Virus record (IMG/VR): IMGVR_UViG_3300027797_000092
Span: 1 to 30,452 of that record
Origin: a virus
Reading direction: 5' to 3' (one strand)
DNA: 30,452 bases
Shown here: one piece after another, positions 18,041 to 24,235 of the stretch
How the letters are laid out: every line of letters starts with the position of its first letter
Numbering within the stretch: the first letter of the stretch is position 1
Notes under the pieces: generated by a model
Told to the model about the DNA's origin: nothing
Seen by the model: only the letters and a program-made list of their open reading frames with translations
The model's database searches: none
Position numbers and translations under genes: made by a program

Positions 18041-18780
18041 TAGAATGGAACGTCATCAGCCGGAGCATCAACCGCTTCAGCGGGGGCACCGGATGCGTTG
18101 ATGTAAAGGGCCTTGGCGGTACGCTTCAACTTAAGGTCCTTCTCGGAGACACGGCCCGTCTTTTCAAACGGACGGGGCTCCCAAGTGTTAGCCCAATAGG
18201 AAAGGTCATCCACGGTAAGTTCACCAATCTGCAAGCCCTTGCTACGGCCAAACGGCAGGACCATAGACGGGTCAATGTCCCCGGCCGGGATGGCAGTAGG
18301 GGCAGTAGGGGCGGCAGAGGTAGCCTTGGGCACGGCCCGGGCAACAGGAGCAGAGGCAGGGGCCTTAGCGGCGTATGCAGGGGCACGGGCAACACGGTCA
18401 GACTCTGCGTCGTCATCCGTGGTAGCCAGACCCGCCACGGCGGCCAAGGCATAGCGGCGAAGATAAGAGAACAAGGACCCGGCGTCCTGTCCCTTGAATC
18501 CTTCTGAAGCCACGGGAATAGTGACGTAGTTCTGGATGTAACCGCCATCCTTGTGGATGACCATGGTATTGATGCCGACCTGATTGCCGTCGCCGTGCGG
18601 GAACTGAACGATAGCCAGCCCGTGCTTGGCAAAAATACCCTTGGTCGCTTCGAGGTGAGCCCCGAGCGTGGCGTAGGTGTTCTTGTGGAACGGGTTGGTG
18701 GCGTCAGCAACGACGTCCTTGGTCTGGGCGATAGCGGCCACAAGGGCGGCCGCAAGTTCTGGGGTGATGTTGTTAATCAT
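18040..18780 (-). CDS. erf: ERF-family single-strand annealing protein with SSB-like tail
   Basis: A 246-residue protein. Residues 20-130 carry the ERF pattern: 'NPFHKNTYATLGAHLEATKGIFAKHGLAIVQFP', 'GGYIQNYVTIPV', 'GQDAGSLFSYLRRYALAAVAGLATTDDDAES'. ERF proteins anneal complementary single strands in phage recombination. Residues 133-170 are an Ala/Pro linker. Residues 173-230 form a small domain ('VLPFGRSKGLQIGELTVDDLSYWANTW') like the DUF3820-type 'PFGk.kG..l..l' unit. The last residues, DAPADDVPF, resemble the acidic tip of single-strand binding proteins that recruits partner proteins. No separate SSB gene is visible in the window. The exonuclease partner is encoded on the other strand at 22290. 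Confidence 0.85.
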   Translation of the reverse strand: MINNITPELAAALVAAIAQTKDVVADATNPFHKNTYATLGAHLEATKGIFAKHGLAIVQFPHGDGNQVGINTMVIHKDGGYIQNYVTIPVASEGFKGQDAGSLFSYLRRYALAAVAGLATTDDDAESDRVARAPAYAAKAPASAPVARAVPKATSAAPTAPTAIPAGDIDPSMVLPFGRSKGLQIGELTVDDLSYWANTWEPRPFEKTGRVSEKDLKLKRTAKALYINASGAPAEAVDAPADDVPF

Positions 18781-18801
18781 GTTATTGGGTTGGTGGAAAG
18801 G

Positions 18802-18960
18802 TTAGAAGACGGAACGTTCAAGGGAGGACCTCACGAAATCCGAACGAGACAATCCGTGCTTCTTGGACGTCTTGTTCAAAGCGTTCATAAGTTTCTTCGT
18901 GACACGCACGGTGAGCATCTGCTCGGAGATTGGATTCAGTTTTGGTTGTTTCGTTTTCAT
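18802..18960 (-). CDS. Ribbon-helix-helix DNA-binding protein (52 aa)
   Basis: A 52-residue basic protein beginning MKTKQPKLNPISEQ. 'MLTVRVTKKLMNALNKTSKK' (a beta strand, then helix A) followed by 'HGLSRSDFVRSSLERSV' (helix B with the Ser-Arg-Ser-Asp turn) is the Arc/MetJ ribbon-helix-helix layout. Its ATG overlaps the stop of the muralytic gene (ATGA), so it is translationally coupled, and the ERF gene starts 21 bases after its stop. It probably acts as a small repressor or regulator of the early operon; the operator is not identified. Confidence 0.75.
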   Translation of the reverse strand: MKTKQPKLNPISEQMLTVRVTKKLMNALNKTSKKHGLSRSDFVRSSLERSVF

Positions 18961-19481
18961 GGATAGAAGATGAGTTCGGCCCTTTTAAATATGGCTTTTC
19001 GTTCGATAGTAAGCGACGGGTGTTTGTAATTATGTTCATATCGTTCGGACATACTCATGCCCAAATTGTAAGACATGTAAAGAGAAATCTTGTTTGGCGT
19101 AAAACCTTCTTTGGTCATGGTACGTTCAAGCCAAAGAAGATGCTCCCGGGCAACAGCCCGAGACTTAACCGGGTCAAAGCAATTACTCCGGGAGTAAGCA
19201 TACGATTGTGGAATGCGGCCAAACATTCTCCGGACGGCATCGGTCCAAGCGGCTTCCTTTAACTGAAAGGAACCCAGTTCCCCGGCCCGACCTACGGCTG
19301 TCGCCTTGTTATTGCTTTCAACTATCGCTAACCTGTCGAGATAGTCTTCGCTGACAATGGAAGCCTGAACCGGAAGCGTTAGAAAAGTAAGGGATGCCAG
19401 CCACATGACTGGCACCCCGGCTGATGATATGCAACCCGCAAGACTTAGCCAAGCCCTGCATGAATCAAGATGACGGCACAT
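18957..19481 (-). CDS. Secreted lysozyme-like / lytic transglycosylase protein
   Basis: A 174-residue protein. After a hydrophobic export segment (about residues 24-40, 'VMWLASLTFLTLPVQA') comes 'LDRLAIVESNNKATAVGRAGELGSFQLKEAAW': Glu55 in 'ES.N....VG..GE.G.FQ' matches the catalytic SLT/lysozyme-like motif of transglycosylases. 'LYMSYNLGMS' near residue 145 fits the later Tyr/Asn region of this fold. ATG 19481 lies 9 bases after the upstream stop; an internal ATG at 19406 would give a cleaner signal peptide. It would cut peptidoglycan and is the only muralytic enzyme visible, yet it sits in the replication operon rather than next to the holin. Confidence 0.65.
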   Translation of the reverse strand: MCRHLDSCRAWLSLAGCISSAGVPVMWLASLTFLTLPVQASIVSEDYLDRLAIVESNNKATAVGRAGELGSFQLKEAAWTDAVRRMFGRIPQSYAYSRSNCFDPVKSRAVAREHLLWLERTMTKEGFTPNKISLYMSYNLGMSMSERYEHNYKHPSLTIERKAIFKRAELIFYP

Positions 19482-19490
19482 AAGCGTATG

Positions 19491-20162
19491 TCAAGCCCCG
19501 GCTCCCACAAGGGAGTAGTAATCACGGAACCTGCGGACTAAGGCATTAGCCATCTCCTTGTCATCAAACCTGTCAACAAGGGCTTGCCCGTTAAAGTTAG
19601 TCGTAATGATGGTAGGCTTCATAGCCGTAGTCCTCTCGTCAAGGACGGCAAACAAGTCTGAGGCCAACCGGGGTGTGGCTCTCTCCTTGCCCAAGTCGTC
19701 AAAGATAAGCAGGTCAATCTTGGTAAGGTCGTCCAGCATCCGGGCGTGTGCCTTCTCTCCAAAAGATTCCTCGATAAGCCCCTCAAACTTACGCATAGTC
19801 AAAAACTTGTAGGGAAGGTTTATGTCCTGCTGGGCCTTGTCGACCCACAAGCGATTGACAATATGCCAAGCCAGCCGGGTCTTGCCTACGCCCGTCGTTC
19901 CGTGAAGTAACAGCCCCGACTTCTGTTCGCTCGGGACCCAATCAACGGCCGACTGCAACCGGGGATGCAACTTGGCTACCTCGGTGTTCTTGAACAGCAA
20001 AGGGTAGGACGGTACAAACTGCACCTCCCCAAGCCCGTCGGCCTTGATTCGCTCTGGGTCCATGTGTTCCCTGCACTTGTGGTACCGGGTTAACTTGCCC
20101 TCTGGATTGGCGAGCAGGGCTCCCCGTCTCCCACAATGGCATGATATGTCAAAATTGCTCAT
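19491..20162 (-). CDS. DnaC-like helicase loader (AAA+ ATPase)
   Basis: A 223-residue AAA+ protein. Residues 8-33 hold Cys8, Cys10, Cys30 and His33, a possible small zinc-binding site. Walker A is GTTGVGKT at 88-95, Walker B 'LLIFDDLG' at 151-158, and 'TIITTNF' serves as the sensor-1 region; a trailing Arg-Arg-Phe-Arg may hold sensor 2 or the arginine finger. This is the DnaC/IstB/DnaI layout; the protein loads the host replicative helicase at the phage origin. The start at 20162 overlaps the end of the initiator gene by 14 bases, giving a lambda O-P-like pair. IstB of a transposon is excluded because no transposase is next to it. Confidence 0.85.
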   Translation of the reverse strand: MSNFDISCHCGRRGALLANPEGKLTRYHKCREHMDPERIKADGLGEVQFVPSYPLLFKNTEVAKLHPRLQSAVDWVPSEQKSGLLLHGTTGVGKTRLAWHIVNRLWVDKAQQDINLPYKFLTMRKFEGLIEESFGEKAHARMLDDLTKIDLLIFDDLGKERATPRLASDLFAVLDERTTAMKPTIITTNFNGQALVDRFDDKEMANALVRRFRDYYSLVGAGA

Positions 20163-20820
20163 GGTCGTCTTTGGTTAAGGCTTTGTTCTGGTGTTTAGAT
20201 TTGCGAGAAGGGAACAGCCCCTTCCACCCGTTGCGAATAGATTGTTCAATGCACTCCACGGCTTCTTCAGGAGTCATCTTGTTTAGGAAGTCCACTTGAC
20301 CGACATAGGTCATGTAAGGAACCTTCTTCTTTGGATAGGCATACTCTGCCCACCGAACCCAAGCGGCGGCAAACGCCGGAACCCCCATGTGGGCTGGCTG
20401 TTGAGTGAGCATAAAGTCGGGAGTCTTTGATGCCCTCTCCCCTTGTATCTTATCCTCTTTAATATCATCTTTGTTATATGGGTGCAGTTTTCTGCGGGGG
20501 CCCCCCGCAGTTTTCTGCACCCCTCCCCCGCAGTTTTCTGCACCCCCCAAGGCTATGCTTTCAACCGTGCGAATGATACGGCGACCCTCGACCTCGGCCC
20601 GCTGGATGATACCGATGGCATCCAACTCCGCTAGGAGGACCTGAACACCCCTCTCGCTGACACCCAGAAGGCGTTGGAGGTAGGCGTTGGAGGCGTAGCA
20701 CCCATCATCCCCGTCCAAGCCCGCCACGACCCCGTAAAGAAGTTTTGCGGACGTGGTCAGATTCTTGTTGTTAAACACCGCCGACGGAATCCAGACACCT
20801 GTAAACTTTGGTTGGCTCAT
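20149..20820 (-). CDS. Replication initiator, winged-helix, lambda O-like layout
   Basis: A 223-residue protein. Residues 10-88 are a winged-helix domain ('LTTSAKLLYGVVAGLDGDDGCYASNAYLQRLLGVSERGVQVLLAELDAIGII'), a common N-terminal domain of phage initiators. Residues 92-140 are a polar linker encoded by DNA that carries three iteron-like repeats. The C-terminal part (about 145-210: 'FAAAWVRWAEYAYPKKKVPYMTYVGQVDFLNKMTPEEAVECIEQSIRNGWKGLF') resembles the DnaD/O C-terminal region that contacts the helicase loader. The next gene is the DnaC-like loader. Lambda O likewise carries its origin repeats inside its own gene. ATG 20820 has no Shine-Dalgarno sequence; the upstream stretch 20821-20880 is AT-rich. 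Confidence 0.75.
   Translation of the reverse strand: MSQPKFTGVWIPSAVFNNKNLTTSAKLLYGVVAGLDGDDGCYASNAYLQRLLGVSERGVQVLLAELDAIGIIQRAEVEGRRIIRTVESIALGGAENCGGGVQKTAGGPRRKLHPYNKDDIKEDKIQGERASKTPDFMLTQQPAHMGVPAFAAAWVRWAEYAYPKKKVPYMTYVGQVDFLNKMTPEEAVECIEQSIRNGWKGLFPSRKSKHQNKALTKDDHEQF
20444..20541. other. Putative replication origin: three iteron-like repeats plus AT-rich stretch
   Basis: Three identical copies of GCAGTTTTCTGC lie at 20484-20495, 20507-20518 and 20530-20541, exactly 23 bp apart. Each core is an inverted repeat (GCAG/CTGC around TTTT). Copies 2 and 3 also share C-rich flanks on both sides; copy 1 has the same flanks in reverse. Next to copy 1, 20444-20480 is about one quarter GC, unlike its surroundings, and would be the unwinding element. 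Because 23 is not a multiple of three, the copies are read in three different frames of the initiator gene (AENC, VQKTA, RKLH), so the conservation is at DNA level. Position inside an O-like gene next to a helicase loader mirrors the lambda origin. Confidence 0.7.
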
Positions 20821-20854
20821 AATACCGATTTCATATATGTGTTAAATTGGTTGC

Positions 20855-20923
20855 TCACTCATTTTTAAACAAGATGACGACACAAACGGCGGCAACGACA
20901 GCGACTAATGTCTCGGTGTTCAT
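20855..20923 (-). CDS. 22-residue single-TM micropeptide
   Basis: A very short frame of 22 codons: start MNTETL, then a run of Val/Ala/Ile/Leu of about 13 residues (positions 6-19), then Phe-Lys-Asn-Glu. Its ATG overlaps the stop of the upstream acidic protein (ATGA), as at many junctions in this operon, and it fills an otherwise empty gap before the initiator gene. It would be a single membrane-spanning peptide. Translation is not proven; the coupling and composition support it. Confidence 0.45.
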   Translation of the reverse strand: MNTETLVAVVAAVCVVILFKNE

Positions 20924-21174
20924 TTTCCGAAAGCGTGTTTGTGATGGTAGGAGTCGCCTCCGTCATCGTCCTCGTCGTCCTCGGTGCGAATGCCAAAGGT
21001 ATCGTTGCGGACAAACTTGAATTGGTCGGACGTGAAATGCCGGATGACTCCATCTTTGTCCAAGACAATGGCGAACACGTCGTTTGAGAACGTGCCACCG
21101 CACCGGACATAGATGAGCATACCATAGCCGAGGTCCGTCTCGACAGGCATAGGGTTATTAAACTCGTGTATCAT
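20920..21174 (-). CDS. Small acidic protein, unknown
   Basis: An 84-residue protein with 'GYGMLIYVRCGGTFSNDVFAIVLDKDGVIRHFTSDQFKFVRNDTFGI' followed by a run of Asp/Glu ('TEDDEDDDGG') and a His/Lys tail. ATG 21174 is chosen because the longer frame (from 21246) overlaps the upstream gene by 38 bases. The small beta-rich core with an Asp-Gly turn followed by an acidic tail is seen in several phage early proteins, but I do not recognise a family. Its stop overlaps the start of the micropeptide. Confidence 0.6.
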   Translation of the reverse strand: MIHEFNNPMPVETDLGYGMLIYVRCGGTFSNDVFAIVLDKDGVIRHFTSDQFKFVRNDTFGIRTEDDEDDDGGDSYHHKHAFGK

Positions 21175-21208
21175 AGCGGGCCTTGTGATACAAGGCACCG
21201 CCACGCTG

Positions 21209-21685
21209 TCAAGCGACTTCCTCGGGGTCCGACGGGGGCAGGTCAATAACGTCTCCCTTAAGCATCTTATTGATGTCCTCGTGACTTACCCGAAGGCGAT
21301 GCTCAACAATTACGGCCGGGGCATCCTGCAAGGCTAGGACCTTGTCGGTCATAATAGCCAAGGCCAGCGGCAGTTGACCGGGAGGGATGTTCTCAATTTC
21401 TGCAAGGAGCCGAGTGCTACCCTTGGCAACAATGGCGGCCATCGTGGCGGCCGTGGCTTTCTTCCAAGTGTTTAGGTTAAGCCCGCCGTTGGCATCTTCA
21501 CGGGCCCTACGAACGGCGATGACAGTATGCTTCGAGTGGCCAAGCCGCTTGGCAATCTCTTTCGTACCCACGCCATCGTCGAGCAACTTGTGAACGGCAA
21601 CCCGCTGGACGTCGGTTAGGTTTGTCCCCGTGTGTTCGTTGTTTGGGTCCGTGGGCAATCGCTTCGGCTCGCTATCGTAATTCAT
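21209..21685 (-). CDS. Helix-turn-helix DNA-binding protein, first gene of the minus-strand operon
   Basis: A 158-residue protein from ATG 21685; a longer frame reaches back to 21811 but would overlap the divergent gene. Residues 24-60 ('LTDVQRVAVHKLLDDGVGTKEIAKRLGHSKHTVIAVRRA') form a clear helix-turn-helix of the resolvase/small-terminase type. Residues 70-140 are helical ('WKKATAATMAAIVAKGSTRLLAEIENIPPGQLPLALAIMTDKVLALQDAPAVIVEHRLRV'). It could be a transcription regulator or a small terminase-like protein; a DNA-packaging role would be odd beside replication genes, so a regulator is my preference. It heads the operon that runs to 17144. Confidence 0.65.
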   Translation of the reverse strand: MNYDSEPKRLPTDPNNEHTGTNLTDVQRVAVHKLLDDGVGTKEIAKRLGHSKHTVIAVRRAREDANGGLNLNTWKKATAATMAAIVAKGSTRLLAEIENIPPGQLPLALAIMTDKVLALQDAPAVIVEHRLRVSHEDINKMLKGDVIDLPPSDPEEVA

Positions 21686-21742
21686 AATCCTTACGCTATC
21701 GGTCTTGACTTCCCTTGCAAACGCAATCTTCTCGCCGACGAT

Positions 21743-21943
21743 ATGGAAATACTCGTAATGATTGGTATATGTTTTGTGGCAGTAGGGGTTCCGATACTCA
21801 TAGGCTGTCATCTGGCGGCCCTTATCGGGCTCGGTTCATCTACCAAGCAGAACCCGCCCGGGCCACACATCAATCATCTACACAGATACTACGAACGAGA
21901 GACGGCCGTCTCTTTGTCGGCAAAAAAAGGTCGGCGAAAATAA
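21743..21943 (+). CDS. Small membrane ORF / possible RusA N-terminal frame
   Basis: A 66-residue frame. Residues 1-30 are hydrophobic ('ILVMIGICFVAVGVPILIGCHLAALIGLG'), followed by 'QNPPGPHINHLHRYYERET' and a basic end. Two readings are possible. It may be a small membrane protein overlapping the resolvase gene in another frame. Alternatively its 'PPGPHINHLHRYY' part is the missing N-terminal 'PP..N.hyR' motif of RusA, with a frameshift near 21892 joining it to 'RTRDGRLFVGKK' in the next frame. Confidence 0.35.
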   Translation: MEILVMIGICFVAVGVPILIGCHLAALIGLGSSTKQNPPGPHINHLHRYYERETAVSLSAKKGRRK

Positions 21944-22257
21944 GGCCCTTCCTTGATGCCCTAACAATGGGGGCACGGGCGATGCGACCGCCGGAGCCGT
22001 TGAGTGGCCCGGTGTGTCTGTTAATCCATTGGGCATTTCAAACTCCTATTTGCCGGGTAGGCCGGGGTAAGAAAAATTGCCACCTCGACCTCCCTTGCAC
22101 AGTCCGGCCAGACCTAGACAACGCCGCCAAGGCGGTTATCGACTGTCTCGTCAAGGCCGGATGGTTTACGAACGACGCTATTATCTCCCGGCTCTTGCTT
22201 TGCAAAACGGAAAGCAACCGACCTCGTCTTGACATACAGGCCGAAGATGACGCTTGA
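21769..22257 (+). CDS. rusA: RusA-like Holliday junction resolvase
   Basis: RusA resolves recombination and replication junctions in phage DNA. From the first in-frame ATG (21769; start uncertain) the product is 162 residues. 'VRPDLDNAAKAVIDCLVKAGWFTNDAI' contains the RusA catalytic acids (Asp115, Asp117, Asp136) and Lys121, corresponding to Asp70, Asp72, Asp91 and Lys76 of E. coli RusA. 'TRDGRLFVGKKRSAKIRPFLDAL' fits the segment before the core. The usual N-terminal 'P.PP.N..yR' motif is absent in this frame but present in the overlapping frame, so the gene may carry a frameshift. Its 3' end overlaps the -35 element of the promoter for the exonuclease gene. Confidence 0.7.
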   Translation: MFCGSRGSDTHRLSSGGPYRARFIYQAEPARATHQSSTQILRTRDGRLFVGKKRSAKIRPFLDALTMGARAMRPPEPLSGPVCLLIHWAFQTPICRVGRGKKNCHLDLPCTVRPDLDNAAKAVIDCLVKAGWFTNDAIISRLLLCKTESNRPRLDIQAEDDA

Positions 22258-22284
22258 CGGCTGAAACGAAAAGGGTATTACAAA
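22254..22284 (+). promoter_or_regulatory. Promoter for the exonuclease gene
   Basis: TTGACG at 22254-22259, then TATTACAAA at 22276-22284. The block resembles the promoters upstream of 23399, 25509, 27141 and 28619. The start codon at 22290 is only a few bases further, so the transcript would have little or no leader. Confidence 0.5.
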
Positions 22285-22289
22285 GGGCG

Positions 22290-23141
22290 ATGAATACTCC
22301 CTCCCTCACTCATTCGTTCAGCAATACCAAGGTCCATCGCAACATCCCGGACCCAGATTATCGGGCTATCAAAGCCCTCTCCAAGTCGTCGCTGACTCAT
22401 TTCTTAAAAAGCCCGGCCCACTACCTCGCCTCGACCGAGATGCCCAAGGAGACGACCGATGCGATGATGTTTGGCACGGCCTATCACGCCTATGTTCTGA
22501 CGCCGGACCGCTTCGCCGAAAACGTCGTGATGAAGCCGGAGTGGGACGCCCGCACTAAAGAGGGTAAGGCCATCAAGGCCGAGTTTGAGGCATCCCTTGG
22601 CCGCAAGGTCTACATTAACGACAAGCAACTTGACGCCATCAAGGCGATGAAGGCCGCCCTAATGGAACACAAGGTCGCCTCTAAACTTCTCGCCGGGCTG
22701 ACCGATACCGAGATGGCTATTGAATCCGACTATCACCCGATGCACCCCAAGCCGGGTAGCGTCCGCATCAAGGGGCTTCTTGACGGCTGGGACCACAACA
22801 CCGCAACCATCATAGACCTAAAAACCTGTAAGGACGCCAGCCCCGAGGGCTTTAAGTGGGCCTGTAAAGACTTCCGCTATGATATGCAAGAAGTGCAGTA
22901 TCGGGCCCTCATCAATGCCGCATTCAAAGGCGACACCCACGGCGGCGTCGACCGATTTGTTTTTATCGCCCAAGAAAAAGAGCCGCCTTATGCCGTGGCT
23001 TGTTACACCCTGTCGCACCGGACTCTGATGACCGCCTATGACGAATGGCGGGTTGCCGTTCACAACTTCGGGGAATGTCAGACGAATGCGGTTTGGCCGG
23101 GCTACGCCGCAAGTCTCGTCGAACTAGAAATCGTCCGGTGA
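22290..23141 (+). CDS. RecE-like PD-(D/E)XK exonuclease
   Basis: A 283-residue protein. 'ALSKSSLTHFLKSPAHYLAS' near the N-terminus and 'MMFGTAYHAYVLTPDRF' are the opening motifs of RecE/DUF3799-type nucleases. The active site is in 'IKGLLDGWDHNTATIIDLKTCKDAS': Asp165, then Asp176-Leu-Lys178; 'RYDMQEVQYRAL' supplies the QxxxY element. It would resect double-strand ends 5' to 3' to feed the ERF annealing protein. ATG 22290 is preferred over an in-frame TTG at 22254 because the promoter lies between them. The stop overlaps the next start (GTGA). Confidence 0.85.
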   Translation: MNTPSLTHSFSNTKVHRNIPDPDYRAIKALSKSSLTHFLKSPAHYLASTEMPKETTDAMMFGTAYHAYVLTPDRFAENVVMKPEWDARTKEGKAIKAEFEASLGRKVYINDKQLDAIKAMKAALMEHKVASKLLAGLTDTEMAIESDYHPMHPKPGSVRIKGLLDGWDHNTATIIDLKTCKDASPEGFKWACKDFRYDMQEVQYRALINAAFKGDTHGGVDRFVFIAQEKEPPYAVACYTLSHRTLMTAYDEWRVAVHNFGECQTNAVWPGYAASLVELEIVR

Positions 23142-23356
23142 AGAAAAACCTCGCCGCTGTTATCGAGGAATCGGAGGCCCGCCGCAAGGCGGCCGCCACC
23201 ATCAAGACCGAAGTCCTCCCATTAGTGGAGGGCCTCGTCATTTTGATTGAGGGCGAACTCCAGACGGCCGGGAAAAGGCGGCACAAGGAATTGACCCGCT
23301 ATGTCCAGCCCATCCGAGCAATTCAATATATCTTGCACAAGACGCTTGACGACTGA
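23138..23356 (+). CDS. Small helical protein, unknown
   Basis: A 72-residue, mostly helical basic protein ('IEESEARRKAAATIKTEVLPLVEGLVILIEGELQTAGKRRHKELTRYVQPIRAIQYIL'). The start is GTG 23138, overlapping the exonuclease stop; a longer frame from ATG 23045 runs through the exonuclease gene and is less likely. No family is recognised. Its last codons contain the -35 of the next promoter. Confidence 0.55.
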   Translation: MKKNLAAVIEESEARRKAAATIKTEVLPLVEGLVILIEGELQTAGKRRHKELTRYVQPIRAIQYILHKTLDD

Positions 23357-23375
23357 ACTAAAAGTGTAATACATT
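23346..23375 (+). promoter_or_regulatory. Promoter for the small-gene cluster
   Basis: TTGACG at 23346-23351, 15 bp, then TAATACATT at 23367-23375. A -10 of TACATT at 18 bp spacing is the alternative reading. The first start codon is at 23399. The layout matches the promoters of the GC-rich array. Confidence 0.55.
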
Positions 23376-23398
23376 AGCAATCCCAGCCCATAATAACA

Positions 23399-23779
23399 AT
23401 GACCGCCCGCAAAAAATACAAAGCAATTCACATCAAACCCCACGCCGCCGGGCTATGGAAAGTTGAGCCCGTCGAACTTCCTTGCGACCTCGACGCCGAG
23501 GTTGAAGCCATCCAGAAACTTGTCGGCGGTTACTTCGAGGTCCACACCGCCAAGGTGGCTCGGAAGAATGTCATTATCTATGTCCACGACAACGCAAGCA
23601 ACGAAGGCGAACGCCGGGGGTTTGTCCTTGGAAACAGTCGTCACCTTCTCGGCTCGGCCGTCATCGTCTCGGCCAAAGAAAACGCCGACCTCGAAGTGTC
23701 CAACAAGCAACTCGGCAACGCCCTCCGCTTATTTGAACTTCCTGCCCCTCCCTTGCACAACCCTAACACTAGCAACTAA
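23399..23779 (+). CDS. DUF3846-like protein
   Basis: A 126-residue protein. 'DAEVEAIQKLVGGYFEVHTAKVARKNVIIYVHDNASNEGERRGFVLGNSRHLLGSAVIVSAKEN' matches the DUF3846 pattern ('lq.lVGG.iE......eeg...g...N.....ivG.vvv'), a family frequent in phages and mobile elements, with no settled function. It is the first gene after its own promoter and precedes several small unknown genes. Confidence 0.65.
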   Translation: MTARKKYKAIHIKPHAAGLWKVEPVELPCDLDAEVEAIQKLVGGYFEVHTAKVARKNVIIYVHDNASNEGERRGFVLGNSRHLLGSAVIVSAKENADLEVSNKQLGNALRLFELPAPPLHNPNTSN

Positions 23780-23785
23780 TCTCAA

Positions 23786-23977
23786 ATGAAAAACACATTT
23801 TACATTGGGCTTGAACCCGTTAAGCGGAATAAGTCTTGGATTGCCTCAATCTACATTGTCCCAAGCGGAACGAGTAAGGCTTTGCTCGACTCCGAACACT
23901 CGTTCAAGACGAAGCGTGATGCCAAACTATTTATTAGCGGATGGATGGCATTCCTCGACTGCTACAAGCGTATGTAA
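23786..23977 (+). CDS. Small protein, unknown
   Basis: A 63-residue basic protein ('FYIGLEPVKRNKSWIASIYIVPSGTSKALLDSEHSFKTKRDAKLFISGWMAFLDCYKRM'): two short beta strands and a C-terminal helix. It starts 6 bases after the previous stop and ends right before the first copy of the 39-bp repeat. No family is recognised. Confidence 0.55.
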   Translation: MKNTFYIGLEPVKRNKSWIASIYIVPSGTSKALLDSEHSFKTKRDAKLFISGWMAFLDCYKRM

Positions 23978-24016
23978 CACCTTTTCCAACCCAAACGATA
24001 ACCCGCTATGCCCGAC
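23978..24016 (+). repeat. 39-bp direct repeat, copy 1, covering a gene start
   Basis: A perfect copy of the sequence at 24212-24250, 234 bp away. It holds the intergenic stretch CACCTTTTCCAACCC through the ATG at 24008 and the codons for Met-Pro-Asp. The repeat carries start signals, so the gene between the copies behaves like an inserted unit. Confidence 0.95.
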
Positions 24017-24235
24017 ATTAAACCTAGTTTTGACCACATTCTTCTCTACAAAGACGAGAATGGATGGCATCCGGAAAATTACGGCCCGGACAATGACCGA
24101 TTGATTCCCGTCCACGGCGACCTCGGCGACGCAATCGCCGAAGGGCAGAATTGGTCGAACGAAAAATGTATGCAAGGCCGGGCGGTCTGGCTTGTTCGTG
24201 TCGAGTTTGTTCACCTTTTCCAACCCAAACGATAA
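24008..24235 (+). CDS. Small protein, unknown (start inside 39-bp repeat)
   Basis: A 75-residue protein: 'HILLYKDENGWHPENYGPDNDRLIPVHGDLGDAIAEGQNWSNEKCMQGRAVWLVRVEFVH', a small beta-rich domain with many Trp and Asp residues. Its start is inside copy 1 of the repeat. Its last residues (LFQPKR) and stop codon are encoded by copy 2, so the C-terminus is contributed by the repeat. No family is recognised. Confidence 0.55.
   Translation: MPDIKPSFDHILLYKDENGWHPENYGPDNDRLIPVHGDLGDAIAEGQNWSNEKCMQGRAVWLVRVEFVHLFQPKR

Noticed and set aside
18126-18755. A 209-codon minus-strand frame overlapping ERF
   Set aside because: It is an alternative frame of the ERF gene, Pro/Arg/Ser-rich without a fold; ERF is clearly the coding frame.
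18818-19039. A 73-codon minus-strand frame
   Set aside because: It overlaps the ribbon-helix-helix gene and the end of the muralytic gene in another frame and has no recognisable pattern; the 52-residue frame is better.
19491-20162. IstB transposase helper instead of helicase loader
   Set aside because: There is no IstA-like transposase or terminal repeat nearby, and it overlaps a replication initiator gene.
20484-20518. The large inverted repeat as a transcription terminator
   Set aside because: It lies mid-gene in the initiator, has no T-run after the stem on the coding strand, and belongs to a 23-bp periodic series; an origin is a better explanation.
20484-20541. Three spaced repeats as a CRISPR remnant
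   Set aside because: The units are 12 bp with 11-bp gaps that are also similar to each other, which does not fit repeat-spacer structure.
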